Of a stretch of DNA of 64,000 nucleotides, positions 42,570 to 51,591 are shown piece by piece. A program made the position numbers and the translations under genes. Every line of letters begins with the position of its first letter. The stretch's first letter is position 1. The stretch spans positions 186,001 to 250,000 of the forward strand of contig NZ_JAHAJN010000001.1 of NCBI RefSeq assembly GCF_018372215.1, in the 5' to 3' direction. The notes beneath the pieces are model-generated. The model did not search any database. It had not been told where the DNA came from and saw only the letters and a program-made list of their open reading frames with translations. Origin of the DNA: Negativicoccus succinicivorans (GTDB lineage: Bacteria; Bacillota; Negativicutes; Veillonellales; Negativicoccaceae).

Positions 42570-43988
42570 TTACGTCTGAATTTTATTTTTCGCTTCGGAT
42601 GCTTCACGATCTTTTCCCTGTTTATGTTCCGTCTTAGCTTTCGCCAGTAATGCCGCGCGTTTTTGCGCCTCCTGCGGCGACAGCTTTGTGATCGTCGTAA
42701 CCGGGTCGTATACGGAATAAAATGTGTCCGTAAGTGCCCGTCCGTCACTCCAGCTGACACGACGATGCACTACGACAGAGTAGCCGTCATGACCTTTCTC
42801 TTCTACAACATCCTCTTTCTGATCATTTACCACAATTTCTTTTTTCTCATGCGGTAAAACTTTTGCCGGTTCTGTTGTGATCGCGACTCCCGCAGGACGA
42901 TCATCACTATTTCCCAAAATTTTCACATTAATCGCACCGCCGCCGGCTGTCGCCATAACATACACCGGTGACTTCGCTGAGTTGACCCATATAAAATCAA
43001 TGGAATTATCCGCTACGGTCGCGTCCCGCCCGATTTCCGTGTAACCGACCGGTGCAAAATGCGGTGTGCGCTGCACCACGTCAAGCCCCGCCAAAAGGAC
43101 CGCATTAAACATGGTCGTGCTGACTTGGCAAATACCGCCGCCGGCGTCGGGAACCAGTTCTCCATTAATAAAAACAGGCGCCGATAAATAACCGGCCTCA
43201 TATGTACGTAAGCCGGTCGTGTCATTGAACGAGAAGGTTTCACCAGGCGCCAACAAAGCCCCGGAAATGGCAGCGCTTCCTTTATAAATGTTGGCGCTGC
43301 GGTTTTCATCACCGCCGTAATAAGTAGTATATTCACCCAAAACCGTGTTGATCGACGCCAACTGCTCCTTGCACAACGTCGGCAAATCCACTTGGCTGGG
43401 TTGCAACATTAAAGGAGAAAAGTCCTGCGCATTTATTTTTTCCTCAGCCGCTTTGGCGACTTGCGCATAATCCAATATCAGTCGCGGTTTTTCCGTTTCA
43501 ATCACAATGTCCCCAGCTTCATTCAAAGATACAGCAGCGTTGTGCGGCGGCGCTGCCAGCTCATCCACTTTGGCCTTCAGAATTTCATTTAAATGTGCCG
43601 TGTCATAAGCGACCGTGCAATTCATTTGAATCGGGTTCAGGTAGCTTTGCCACTGCTCCCACCATTGCCGAAACCATGAACCGGTACGACCGTAGCTGCT
43701 GACAGCAGCCGCTGTTGTCTCTGCATTTATGGCAAGTTTCAGGTCGCGCATCGGAATCGACCAAGTGTAGGTTTGATAGGTCAAATTCAGCGCCGCATCT
43801 TCATATTTGTTGTTTTGCTCTGCCAAATAGCGTTGCAGTCCTTCCGCTTGCCAACCTGACACATCCTGATCCTGCAGCTTGACTCCGCGGACGACACCGC
43901 TTGTCCCGTTGACAAACAAAGGCAAAAACAACAATGTAAGAATAATTCCTGCCGCTACGCAGATGGCAATCCTTGCATTCTTCTTCAT
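42570..43988 (-). CDS. VanW-family protein
   Basis: 472 residues. An N-terminal membrane anchor (about 7-29), two PG_binding_4-type repeats (about 40-190), a VanW domain ('GETFSFNDTTGLRTYEAGYLS', 'DAGGGICQVSTTMFNAVLL') and a C-terminal G5-like part, ending in a Lys/Glu-rich charged tail. VanW domains are common in Firmicute envelope proteins; vancomycin resistance is not implied. SD GAGGA and ATG overlap the holA stop as ATGA. Confidence 0.9.
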   Translation of the reverse strand: MKKNARIAICVAAGIILTLLFLPLFVNGTSGVVRGVKLQDQDVSGWQAEGLQRYLAEQNNKYEDAALNLTYQTYTWSIPMRDLKLAINAETTAAAVSSYGRTGSWFRQWWEQWQSYLNPIQMNCTVAYDTAHLNEILKAKVDELAAPPHNAAVSLNEAGDIVIETEKPRLILDYAQVAKAAEEKINAQDFSPLMLQPSQVDLPTLCKEQLASINTVLGEYTTYYGGDENRSANIYKGSAAISGALLAPGETFSFNDTTGLRTYEAGYLSAPVFINGELVPDAGGGICQVSTTMFNAVLLAGLDVVQRTPHFAPVGYTEIGRDATVADNSIDFIWVNSAKSPVYVMATAGGGAINVKILGNSDDRPAGVAITTEPAKVLPHEKKEIVVNDQKEDVVEEKGHDGYSVVVHRRVSWSDGRALTDTFYSVYDPVTTITKLSPQEAQKRAALLAKAKTEHKQGKDREASEAKNKIQT

Positions 43989-44944
43989 AACGTTCCTCGT
44001 AAATATTCACTAAACAGTTCTCGCCACGAAACATCATAACCGTTACGTTGTCGCCATTGCGTGCGATATAATGCCAGCAACAGCGTAGCGCACTGCTCAT
44101 AGTTCAGTTTCTGCGCTGCGGCGTAAACATTTTTCCAGCGCCATTGATTTTTAACTTGCAATTCTCGTGCCATATCTCTCGTCGCAAAACCGGCATGTTC
44201 CAATTCATAAATCCCCAAGCAAAGACGCAGTTGCGAAGCCAGAAAGCCGGTATTTTTCAAGGTTTCATCTATGCCATCAAATAAATGCGGAACGGCTTCC
44301 AGAACAGATCGTTTACGTTGATCCACCAAATCATCCCAAAACCGGAACACCTGCCGTTGCAGGTACGAAGGTAACGACTCCTGTACCACTTCGAGCGGGA
44401 TCTCTTTTTGATCCGTCATTAGCTGCCATTTTTGCGCTTCTGTAGTGATAAAAACGGACGATATATTCTCCCAGCTTTCCGCCACCGCTTGCAAGTACTG
44501 GCGCGCAGCACGACTTAATCCTCGGTCTTGGGCGCGCAAGACACTATCAAAAGCGGCGCTTACTTTCCATCCCGGAATAAATTCTGACATCGATACTTGC
44601 GCCAGCGGCAAAATTTTTTTTACCAAGCTTAATCGACGGTCCGGTTTACCTTCCAAAATAAAAAAAACACGCGTTTCCGCCGGTACATTTTCCAATGCCT
44701 GCAGAAATTCCTTCGCCGGAATCGATTCATCCTTTTGTGTCAAAAACAAAGGATTAACAAATTCAAACCGACGCACTTCGGTAAAGAGCGACGGTTGATT
44801 GATTTGCTGCACGATTTCCGCGGTCGTACTGTGTTCTTTACCCTGTTCCACGGTTTCTGCAGTACCGTTTCCGGCTTGTTGCTTGCGGGCATAAACAGCC
44901 GGTATATCAGTACCGTGAAAAAGGTAAATTCGGTCCTTCTGCAT
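43985..44944 (-). CDS. holA: DNA polymerase III delta subunit
   Basis: 319 residues. The clamp-loader delta plan: 'YLFHGTD' start without a Walker A Lys, 'TRVFFILEGKPDRR', and a C-terminal helical domain. Residues 25-45 are somewhat unlike family norms. It opens the sliding clamp ring. Placed after comEC as in many Firmicutes. ATG 44944 gives a 38-base overlap with comEC; GGAG lies 10 bases upstream. Confidence 0.85.
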   Translation of the reverse strand: MQKDRIYLFHGTDIPAVYARKQQAGNGTAETVEQGKEHSTTAEIVQQINQPSLFTEVRRFEFVNPLFLTQKDESIPAKEFLQALENVPAETRVFFILEGKPDRRLSLVKKILPLAQVSMSEFIPGWKVSAAFDSVLRAQDRGLSRAARQYLQAVAESWENISSVFITTEAQKWQLMTDQKEIPLEVVQESLPSYLQRQVFRFWDDLVDQRKRSVLEAVPHLFDGIDETLKNTGFLASQLRLCLGIYELEHAGFATRDMARELQVKNQWRWKNVYAAAQKLNYEQCATLLLALYRTQWRQRNGYDVSWRELFSEYLRGTL

Positions 44945-47159
44945 CCGTTTTTATCTCCGTTTCGATGTGCCACGTATGACCATGTAATGATGCGACTATC
45001 ATTCCTGTCTCTTCATTATTATACACAGATATACCTTTCGCGCGAAACTCCTCGCTGCCGTCCGCCGTACCTTCACTACCGCTAAAGTTCCCATCGGGCA
45101 CTGTGATAGCCAGTTGCGGATGCTGTTGTGCCAATATTGTCCTCGCACTTTGCGCATTCGCTATCACAAGTAAATTCGTCGTACTTGGCAGCGCCAAGGA
45201 TTTTTCATTTTGTAATTGTACCAACGCCGATCCTCCCGACATAACCAGTACCGCTCCATTTTGATTGGCAACCAAGCCGGGATATTGAATAAAAGTATCC
45301 ACCGTTGACATAACATGCGTATCTTTGCCATCGGAAATTTCCTGTGCCCGCAGATAGCGATGCGCGGGAAACGGTTCTGCTGTATTTTCACGCGGTGTCA
45401 CATAAATACAGTCATCTACAGTAAAAATACCGTAAAAATTTAACGCACGGGTCAGCGCCTGGGGATAATCTTGTCGAGCAAAGCGGCTTTCCTTGATATA
45501 TAAAACCCGTCGTTCCCCCGTTTCCAGACAAACGACCCCCACTTGACCGACGTCCGGAACTAAAATGCGCGTTTGTCCATTTTGCGTAATCCTATACAAC
45601 CCCACCCCAAGGCAAACGACTAAAAACACTAATACCGGATATTTCAACCGCGCATCCTTAGACTTAAAACACATAACTACTATTTCCAAGCCGACGAAAT
45701 AGAGAGCAGTTTCAACGACACTTAACGCGCGAAATCGTAATTGTGCCAACGGTAAATCAGCCACAGCTTGAATCAGTGCAACCGAAATAGCCAGACCATA
45801 ATGGACGATTCGCAAGAGTCCCAATGCCGGTAACGTCCAGGCGAAATGCAGAATGACCGCCGCCAATTCTACCGCAATAATGATTTCCAACAACGGCGCG
45901 ACGACAATATTTGTCAGTACTGCATAAAGCGGCAATGCCTGAAAATAATATAACAGCAACGGCAACAAAAAAATATTTGCGGCAACGGTAACCGCGATCC
46001 CTTGCGCCAGACGTAACGGTACATGCAAAAGTGTACGGCACAGTTGCGTACAATGGCCATAAAAAGTTATCAATCCCAATGTGGCGCCAAATGAAAGTTG
46101 AAAACTCACATCATATAAAAGTAGCGGCTGATACAGCAGCATCAGGGAGCTTACCAAACCTAGCCAATGGGTCGCATCCACGTCGCGTCGAAGCAATATT
46201 CCCCCAAATGCCGCTGCCCCCATCCAAAACGAGCGCACCACAGGCGGTTGCCAACCGGTGATAAATGCATAGGCAAAAACCAATAAAAAAGCGGCGCCAT
46301 ATGTAAGCGATGCAGGTGCGCGAAGACACCTGCCGAGCCACCAAAGGAGACCGAACAAAAGCGCAATATGAGAACCGGAAACAGATAAAATATGAATAAT
46401 ACCGGAGTCGGCAAACGCATTAATCAGTTCGGACGAAAGGCCATCATAACCACCCCACAATAAGGCAAACGCCAACGCCGCGGTCGTCTTCGGCAGCGCC
46501 TGCGCAAAAAATGTCCGCGTCGTCTCGCGCAGGTGTTGCGCCAAAGACAAAAAGTAATAGCCTTTATCCATGCCTGCAATATTAACTCGGGCCTTAAGCG
46601 GAACGTATAAATTGCCCAGCATTTGTTCTGTGCGATGCCGATAATAAAGTGTTTTTTGTCCGGGATTTTGATAATAGCGAAACGGTTTTAATTTCGCCGC
46701 AACTTGCAACACGGTACCGACGGAATACGGTTCATACTGCGCGCTGTCCAAATAAAGATACGCTTTCCCTTTGACACTCCTTGTGACACCATCCGGATAG
46801 GAAAACATTTTTAGCGCCACCGGATACCGATATGTTACTTTATCCCCGTCGGCAAAAACCTGCGCTTCCCTTTCCACAGTGACGTGGTATGTACCGGTTT
46901 CGTTGTATACAAAAAAGGCAAGATCCGCTGATTGCTTTTCTTGCCAATGAAATCCTGCCCCGCCTGCAAGTAAACCGCTGAATAAAATTAAAAGCAGCCA
47001 CTTACGCTCCGCTTTTTCCGACTTCAGAAAACCAAAAGCGGTAAGTGCGCCGACTGCAATCAATAAAATTCCGTAGACAAGTAACGAATACGTAGTATTT
47101 AACGTGATCCCAAGCGCGACTGCCGATGCAAACAGCAACGCGCCATAATGCCAGATCAA
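44907..47159 (-). CDS. comEC: ComEC/Rec2-type DNA uptake channel, degenerate beta-lactamase-like tail
   Basis: 750 residues. N-terminal DUF4131 region with membrane segments, Competence domain ('SGIIHILSVSGSHIALLFGLLWW', about 250-280) and several more membrane helices. The C-terminal domain (about 525-750) starts like the usual metallo-beta-lactamase part ('VPDVGQVGVVCLETGERR') but has no HxHxDH zinc motif. The tail carries 'GSALVQL' and ends in a polar stretch. ComEC passes single-stranded DNA into the cytoplasm. The start is a TTG at 47159 overlapping the comEA stop (TTGA), without a clear SD. Confidence 0.93.
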   Translation of the reverse strand: MIWHYGALLFASAVALGITLNTTYSLLVYGILLIAVGALTAFGFLKSEKAERKWLLLILFSGLLAGGAGFHWQEKQSADLAFFVYNETGTYHVTVEREAQVFADGDKVTYRYPVALKMFSYPDGVTRSVKGKAYLYLDSAQYEPYSVGTVLQVAAKLKPFRYYQNPGQKTLYYRHRTEQMLGNLYVPLKARVNIAGMDKGYYFLSLAQHLRETTRTFFAQALPKTTAALAFALLWGGYDGLSSELINAFADSGIIHILSVSGSHIALLFGLLWWLGRCLRAPASLTYGAAFLLVFAYAFITGWQPPVVRSFWMGAAAFGGILLRRDVDATHWLGLVSSLMLLYQPLLLYDVSFQLSFGATLGLITFYGHCTQLCRTLLHVPLRLAQGIAVTVAANIFLLPLLLYYFQALPLYAVLTNIVVAPLLEIIIAVELAAVILHFAWTLPALGLLRIVHYGLAISVALIQAVADLPLAQLRFRALSVVETALYFVGLEIVVMCFKSKDARLKYPVLVFLVVCLGVGLYRITQNGQTRILVPDVGQVGVVCLETGERRVLYIKESRFARQDYPQALTRALNFYGIFTVDDCIYVTPRENTAEPFPAHRYLRAQEISDGKDTHVMSTVDTFIQYPGLVANQNGAVLVMSGGSALVQLQNEKSLALPSTTNLLVIANAQSARTILAQQHPQLAITVPDGNFSGSEGTADGSEEFRAKGISVYNNEETGMIVASLHGHTWHIETEIKTDAEGPNLPFSRY

Positions 47160-47707
47160 ATGGTAATATGACGACGCAGCTCTTTGAATTTTCCTTCACC
47201 GATTCCTTTGACTTCTTCCAAGTCCGTTAATTGACGAAACAGACCATGTTCCCGTCGATAGTCTAAAATTTTTTGCGCAGTTGCCTCACCCACGCCCGGA
47301 AGCGTAGTCAGTTCTGCCAAATTCGCGGTGTTAATATTCACATACCTGATGCCGAGTTGCCCTTCCGGCGGATTAAAGTTGAACGGCACGCTGATTTGCT
47401 CACCATCACGCAACTTCGCCGCCAAGTTGACCGCTTCCGCATCGGCATACGGTAATAAATTCCCGGCCGCCTGTACCGCATCTTTAACTCGACTGCCGAG
47501 CGGCAACCGGTACACGCCAGGCTGTTCCACTGCTCCGGCTACGTAAACCAACATATTTTCTTCGACAGGGGAAGCTACCGAAGCGGCTGTCATAGGCATC
47601 GGCTCCGGTTGGGAATCTTCTGCCAGAAAATAGTATAATATTCCTAAAAACGAAAGCGATAAGGCACCTACCAACAGTGCGTGAGTGACGGGTCGAGAAA
47701 AATGCAC
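47156..47707 (-). CDS. comEA: ComEA competence DNA receptor
   Basis: 183 residues. An N-terminal membrane anchor (about 10-27), an SLBB domain ('LVYVAGAVEQPGVYRLPLG') and a C-terminal helix-hairpin-helix ('VNINTANLAELTTLPGVGEATAQKILDYR'; 'VKGIGEGKFKELRRHI'). ComEA binds double-stranded DNA at the cell surface and hands it to ComEC. Read from its own promoter at 47743-47771, and first gene of the unit comEA-comEC-holA-vanW-polC. Confidence 0.95.
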   Translation of the reverse strand: MHFSRPVTHALLVGALSLSFLGILYYFLAEDSQPEPMPMTAASVASPVEENMLVYVAGAVEQPGVYRLPLGSRVKDAVQAAGNLLPYADAEAVNLAAKLRDGEQISVPFNFNPPEGQLGIRYVNINTANLAELTTLPGVGEATAQKILDYRREHGLFRQLTDLEEVKGIGEGKFKELRRHITI

Positions 47708-47742
47708 CGTTAATCCTTCTTTCTCTTATTTTATACGGTTTG

Positions 47743-47771
47743 ATTATATACCCAGTCATACAAAGGAGCAA
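47743..47771 (-). promoter_or_regulatory. Promoter of comEA
   Basis: TTGCTC (47771-47766), 17 bases, TATAAT (47748-47743) on the minus strand. It overlaps the ribosome binding site of the divergent M29 gene, so the two genes may interfere. Confidence 0.65.
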
Positions 47772-47777
47772 TGAATC

Positions 47778-49016
47778 ATGGATCAAAAACTTGCAAAATC
47801 GTATGCGGATGTTCTTTTACAATACGGCGTGAACTTGCAGCCCGAGCAACCGTTACTTATTAATGCACCGGTGGAAGCGCATGAATTTGTCACCGTTTTG
47901 GTAAATGCCGCTTACGCGCATGGTGCCGGCGATGTACAGGTCGATTGGCAGTCCGGTAGCGTTTTCGCGCGACGTCTGCAGTGCGCGCAGGAAGATTCGC
48001 TGTTGTATATTCGTCCTTCACAAGTCACCAAGGCGCAAGAATATTTGGCGGAAAATCGAGCTATTATCTCTTTAGTAAGTTGCGATTCGCCGCTTTTCAA
48101 AGAAGTACCCACGACACGAATTAACGCGTTCCAGCAGGCCAAAAACAAAATATTTCAGTTTTACTCACAAGCCATTATGAACTCGCAAGTGCAGTGGCTG
48201 GTAGCGGCCGTTGCAACCCCCACTTGGGCAGCACTTCTATTTCCGGCCGAAACGCCGGTAATAGCTTTGGAAAAGCTATGGGATGCCATTTTTTATGTTT
48301 CCCGTATTCAAAACGAAGATGCGTTGGCGGCGTGGCAAAATCATTTAGATACGTTGCACAGACGTCGTCGATTATTAGATGCGTTACGACTGGACACATT
48401 GCACTACATGAGCAAAAACGGCACGGATTTCGTGATTGGCTTGCCGGATACGCATATATGGCAAGGCGGCAATGAAAAAAGCGGCCGCGCGGTTCCGTTC
48501 GCCGCCAATATCCCCACGGAAGAAATCTTTACCGCCCCGGATTTTCGCCGCATGACAGGTCACGTCACCGGCACTCGCCCATTAGTCGTTTACAACCAAA
48601 CGGTCGAAGGATTGGAGCTTGATTTCGTCGACGGCAAAGTAGTGCACGCGGAAGCATCGAAAGGCAAGGAGTCCATCGATCAACTGCTTGCATCGGATGA
48701 AGGCGCGCGCTTTTTAGGCGAAGTCGCACTCGTACCAAAAGATTCACCCATTGCGCAAATTCCCTATTCGTTCTATGAAACGTTAATTGACGAAAACGCC
48801 TCCTGTCATTTGGCATTGGGTGCGGCCTATCCGACTTGCATCACCGAAGGCAAAACAAAAACCGACGACGAATTGACCGCCGCCGGCTTAAACCGCTCGA
48901 TGATTCATGTGGATTTTATGATAGGAAGTTCTGACCTTACCATTATCGGACGCACAAAAGACGGTCGCGAAGTAGAAATCTTCCATGACGGCAATTTCAG
49001 TCCGAACTTTGCGTAG
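47778..49016 (+). CDS. M29 (thermophilic) family aminopeptidase
   Basis: 412 residues. The M29 plan: 'PTEEIFTAPDFRRMTGHVTGTRPL' carries the first metal Glu, 'GEVALVPKDSPIAQIPYSFYETLIDENASCHLALG' and 'SMIHVDFMIGSSDLTIIGRT' the rest. AmpS/PepS-type enzymes cut N-terminal residues from peptides. AAGGAG lies 8 bases upstream of the ATG. It is the only long plus-strand gene apart from the SpeD-like one, divergent from comEA and overlapping the EamA gene by 20 bases tail to tail. Confidence 0.92.
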   Translation: MDQKLAKSYADVLLQYGVNLQPEQPLLINAPVEAHEFVTVLVNAAYAHGAGDVQVDWQSGSVFARRLQCAQEDSLLYIRPSQVTKAQEYLAENRAIISLVSCDSPLFKEVPTTRINAFQQAKNKIFQFYSQAIMNSQVQWLVAAVATPTWAALLFPAETPVIALEKLWDAIFYVSRIQNEDALAAWQNHLDTLHRRRRLLDALRLDTLHYMSKNGTDFVIGLPDTHIWQGGNEKSGRAVPFAANIPTEEIFTAPDFRRMTGHVTGTRPLVVYNQTVEGLELDFVDGKVVHAEASKGKESIDQLLASDEGARFLGEVALVPKDSPIAQIPYSFYETLIDENASCHLALGAAYPTCITEGKTKTDDELTAAGLNRSMIHVDFMIGSSDLTIIGRTKDGREVEIFHDGNFSPNFA

Positions 49017-49899
49017 GCTCGCGCGGTTCTTTACTGAAAGTAAGTAAAAGCACCGCGCTCATGACGCAAATAACGCCGATGATTTCTCCCCAACCGAATG
49101 ACATCCCCAAAAAGAGCACTGAAAAAACAACTGCGCCAAAGGGTTCCAGACAGGTAAGCACACTGACTGTGGTCGGCGGCAACGTGCGTAACGCATAGAG
49201 AAACAAAAAAAATGGAATTACCGTTCCGCCTACCACGATGTATAAAAGCATGGGCAGAACTTGCGAATGAAAGAATATAGACCAATCAGTCGCCGGTGTA
49301 ATCCAATAGCTGAACATGCTGCCGTACAACATCCCCACGCCCAATAAATAGGGTGCGGGAAAGCGCCGCAGTAACGAAAGCGGGAAAAGGATGTAAAATG
49401 CGGCGGCAAAGGCGGATAAAATCCCCCAGAAAATAGCTATCGGCGAAACGAGGAATTTAGTCACATCGCCGCCCGTCACCAGCAGCACAACGCCGATGAC
49501 TGCTCCTGTGGTCGCCAACACATCGGTCAGATTCGGCCAAGACTTGGTGCGCCAAATCGCCCAGAAGAGTAACAACACCGGCGCGGAATTTTGCAATACA
49601 GTTGCCACTACCGCGCTACCTTGCTGAATCGCTTGAAAGTACGTATACTGCATGCCGAAAATACCCAGCACTCCGAACAACGGCATTTCCAGCAGATAAA
49701 ATTTGCGAGTGCGTGAAGCGAGTTTTCTCTGCTTGGAGCTCGTTACAAAAAAAATCAGCAAAAATAAAATCCCGCTAAGTGTCATTCGAATCGTGGTTAA
49801 GGCCGGTGCCTGAATCGTCGTGGAAGCAAACAATTGTTGAGCTACTACGCCGCTGATTGCCCAAAAAAGCGCAGCAACTGCAACTGCCCATTTTGCCAT
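48997..49899 (-). CDS. EamA/DMT-family transporter
   Basis: 300 residues, ten hydrophobic segments in two five-helix EamA repeats ('AVAALFWAISGVVAQQLF', 'GVLGIFGMQYTYFQAIQQGSAVVATVLQNSAPVLLLF', 'FFLFLYALRTLPPTTVSVLTCLEPFGAV'). Exports or imports small metabolites; the substrate is unknown. ATG 49899 with AAGGA 5 bases upstream was chosen; an upstream extension of 19 residues has no SD. Convergent with the M29 gene. No separate terminator seen. Confidence 0.9.
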   Translation of the reverse strand: MAKWAVAVAALFWAISGVVAQQLFASTTIQAPALTTIRMTLSGILFLLIFFVTSSKQRKLASRTRKFYLLEMPLFGVLGIFGMQYTYFQAIQQGSAVVATVLQNSAPVLLLFWAIWRTKSWPNLTDVLATTGAVIGVVLLVTGGDVTKFLVSPIAIFWGILSAFAAAFYILFPLSLLRRFPAPYLLGVGMLYGSMFSYWITPATDWSIFFHSQVLPMLLYIVVGGTVIPFFLFLYALRTLPPTTVSVLTCLEPFGAVVFSVLFLGMSFGWGEIIGVICVMSAVLLLTFSKEPREPTQSSD

Positions 49900-49943
49900 A
49901 TGGATCCTTTCCGCGATACTTCGCATATGTAAAAATTTAAACG

Positions 49944-49967
49944 AAAAAAAAAGCACCCTGACGGTGT
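49944..49967 (-). terminator. Terminator after tRNA-Val
   Basis: CACC-GTCAG-GGTG stem-loop on the minus strand followed by T8, directly after the tRNA. Confidence 0.8.
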
Positions 49968-49971
49968 AAAG

Positions 49972-50048
<77 letters not shown>

Positions 50049-50062
50049 GAGTAATTTTGTTT

Positions 50063-50092
50063 ATTTTACCCGAGAGAAGATATCATTGTCAA
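50063..50092 (-). promoter_or_regulatory. Promoter of tRNA-Val
   Basis: TTGACA (50092-50087), 18 bases, TAAAAT (50068-50063) on the minus strand, 15 bases ahead of the tRNA. Confidence 0.7.
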
Positions 50093-50100
50093 GTAAAAGT

Positions 50101-50127
50101 AAAATCCCATCGAAAGGATGGGATTTT
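50101..50127 (-). terminator. Terminator of the PLP-lyase gene
   Basis: AAAATCCCATC, loop GAAAG, GATGGGATTTT, starting 6 bases after the stop, with an interrupted T-run on the minus strand. Confidence 0.82.
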
Positions 50128-50133
50128 TGATTT

Positions 50134-51384
50134 TTATTGCTCAAGCACTTTGGCGGCTGCACCCATAATAGCCAAACGCGAGTGTTCAAATACCAAACCG
50201 CCTTGCAAATACACTGTATACGGTGCGCGCAACGGACCGTCAGCGGAAAGTTCAATGGATGACCCTTGCGTGAATGCGCCGCAGGCCATGATAATCGGAT
50301 CGGCATACCCCGGTAACTCTCCCGGAACCGGACGAACATAACCATCGACAGGCGACCATGCCTGTAAACCCTCGCAGAACCCGCATAATGCTTTTTCCGT
50401 GCCTAATTCGATCGTTTGAATAAGATCACTGCGCTCCGTGCCTAATTGCGGTTCGCTTTTGAAACCCAAACGATGAAATACGGCGGCAGCAAATTCGGCG
50501 GCGCGTAATGCTTGTCCGACTACATGCGGCGCCATAAAAAGGCCTTCAAAAAAGAGTCGATACCCCGGCGTATACGAACCCATCTCATCGCCCAAACCGG
50601 GCGCCGTCAGTTGATGCGCCGTGGCTTCGACCAGATCGGCACGACCGACGACATAACTTCCTGTCGGAGCGATCCCGCCACCGGCATTTTTGATCAGAGA
50701 GCCGGCTGCAATATCAGCGCCGATTTCGATCGGTTCTTGCGTGGCGGTAAACTCTCCGTAGCAATTGTCGACAAAACAAATCGTCTGCGGATTTTTCGCT
50801 TTGATGACACGAATGATTTCGGCTATTTCAGTAATTGTCAATGCTTTTCGTTCCGCATAACCACGCGAGCGTTGGATCAATACCAGACGCGTTTTGGGTC
50901 CTACCGCATTCGCTAACGCGGTAAGATCGCAGCGACCGTCTTTCGTAGCAACTTCATAATATGTTACGCCACGCTCTCGCAGATTTCCCGGCGCATTACC
51001 GGTAAGCCCGATAACCGTTTGCATCGTGTCATAAGGGGTTCCCATCGCGCAGACCATTTCGTCTCCATGGTTAAGTAACGCCAACAAGACTGTCGCCAAG
51101 GCATGTGTTCCTGAAACAAAGTGTGGACGGACCAGCGCTTTTTCCGCACGAAAAACATGCGCAAATACCTTTTCCAAGGTTTCCCTACCGACATCGTCAT
51201 AACCATAACCTGTCGTTCCTTGAAAATGAAATGCGGATAATTGGCATTCACGAAATGCCGTTAAGATTTTCTCGGTATTTTTTACCGCGACTTCATCATA
51301 GCGCGCAAACGCTTCCCGACATGTGAGTAAAGCCTGCGTTTCGATCTCCTTAAGCGTAATTGCAGATGATTGTGAATCGTTCAC
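50134..51384 (-). CDS. PLP-dependent methionine gamma-lyase-like protein (YnbB family)
   Basis: 416 residues, fold type I PLP enzyme. The Lys of the PLP Schiff base is in 'AAGSLIKNAGGGIAPTGSYVVG'. Other family signs: 'SGTHALATVLLALLNHGDEMV' and 'FVDNCYGEFTATQEPIEIGADIAAGS'. Orthologues (YnbB, annotated as aluminium-resistance or Met-gamma-lyase protein) commonly lie next to hfq and miaA, as here. The true substrate is not established. Its ATG overlaps the hfq stop by four bases. Confidence 0.9.
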   Translation of the reverse strand: MNDSQSSAITLKEIETQALLTCREAFARYDEVAVKNTEKILTAFRECQLSAFHFQGTTGYGYDDVGRETLEKVFAHVFRAEKALVRPHFVSGTHALATVLLALLNHGDEMVCAMGTPYDTMQTVIGLTGNAPGNLRERGVTYYEVATKDGRCDLTALANAVGPKTRLVLIQRSRGYAERKALTITEIAEIIRVIKAKNPQTICFVDNCYGEFTATQEPIEIGADIAAGSLIKNAGGGIAPTGSYVVGRADLVEATAHQLTAPGLGDEMGSYTPGYRLFFEGLFMAPHVVGQALRAAEFAAAVFHRLGFKSEPQLGTERSDLIQTIELGTEKALCGFCEGLQAWSPVDGYVRPVPGELPGYADPIIMACGAFTQGSSIELSADGPLRAPYTVYLQGGLVFEHSRLAIMGAAAKVLEQ

Positions 51385-51590
51385 TCTTTTTCCCCTTCTT
51401 GAATCGTAGAAATGGCATGCTTGTAAATCAGCTGTTCTTTTTCCTGACTTTTAAGTAATACTGTGAAATTATCATAATCTTTGACAATTCCCTGCAGTTT
51501 AACCCCGTTCAAAAGATAAATATTAACTGTGGCCTTCGCCTTTTTTAAGGTATCAAGAAAAGCATCCTGTAAATTTATTTTATTTGTCAT
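51381..51590 (-). CDS. hfq: RNA chaperone Hfq
   Basis: 69 residues. Sm1 motif region 'TVNIYLLNGVKLQGIVKDYDNFTVLL' and Sm2 'IYKHAISTI' (usual YKHAIS). Forms a hexameric ring that pairs small RNAs with targets. ATG 51590 has GGGAG seven bases upstream. It lies between miaA and the PLP-lyase gene. The C-terminus is short (EGEKE). Confidence 0.96.
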   Translation of the reverse strand: MTNKINLQDAFLDTLKKAKATVNIYLLNGVKLQGIVKDYDNFTVLLKSQEKEQLIYKHAISTIQEGEKE

Positions 51591-51591
51591 T

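Noticed and set aside
42570..43988. VanW-family gene as vancomycin resistance
   Set aside because: The domain is widespread in Firmicute envelope proteins and there are no vanHAX-type genes nearby.
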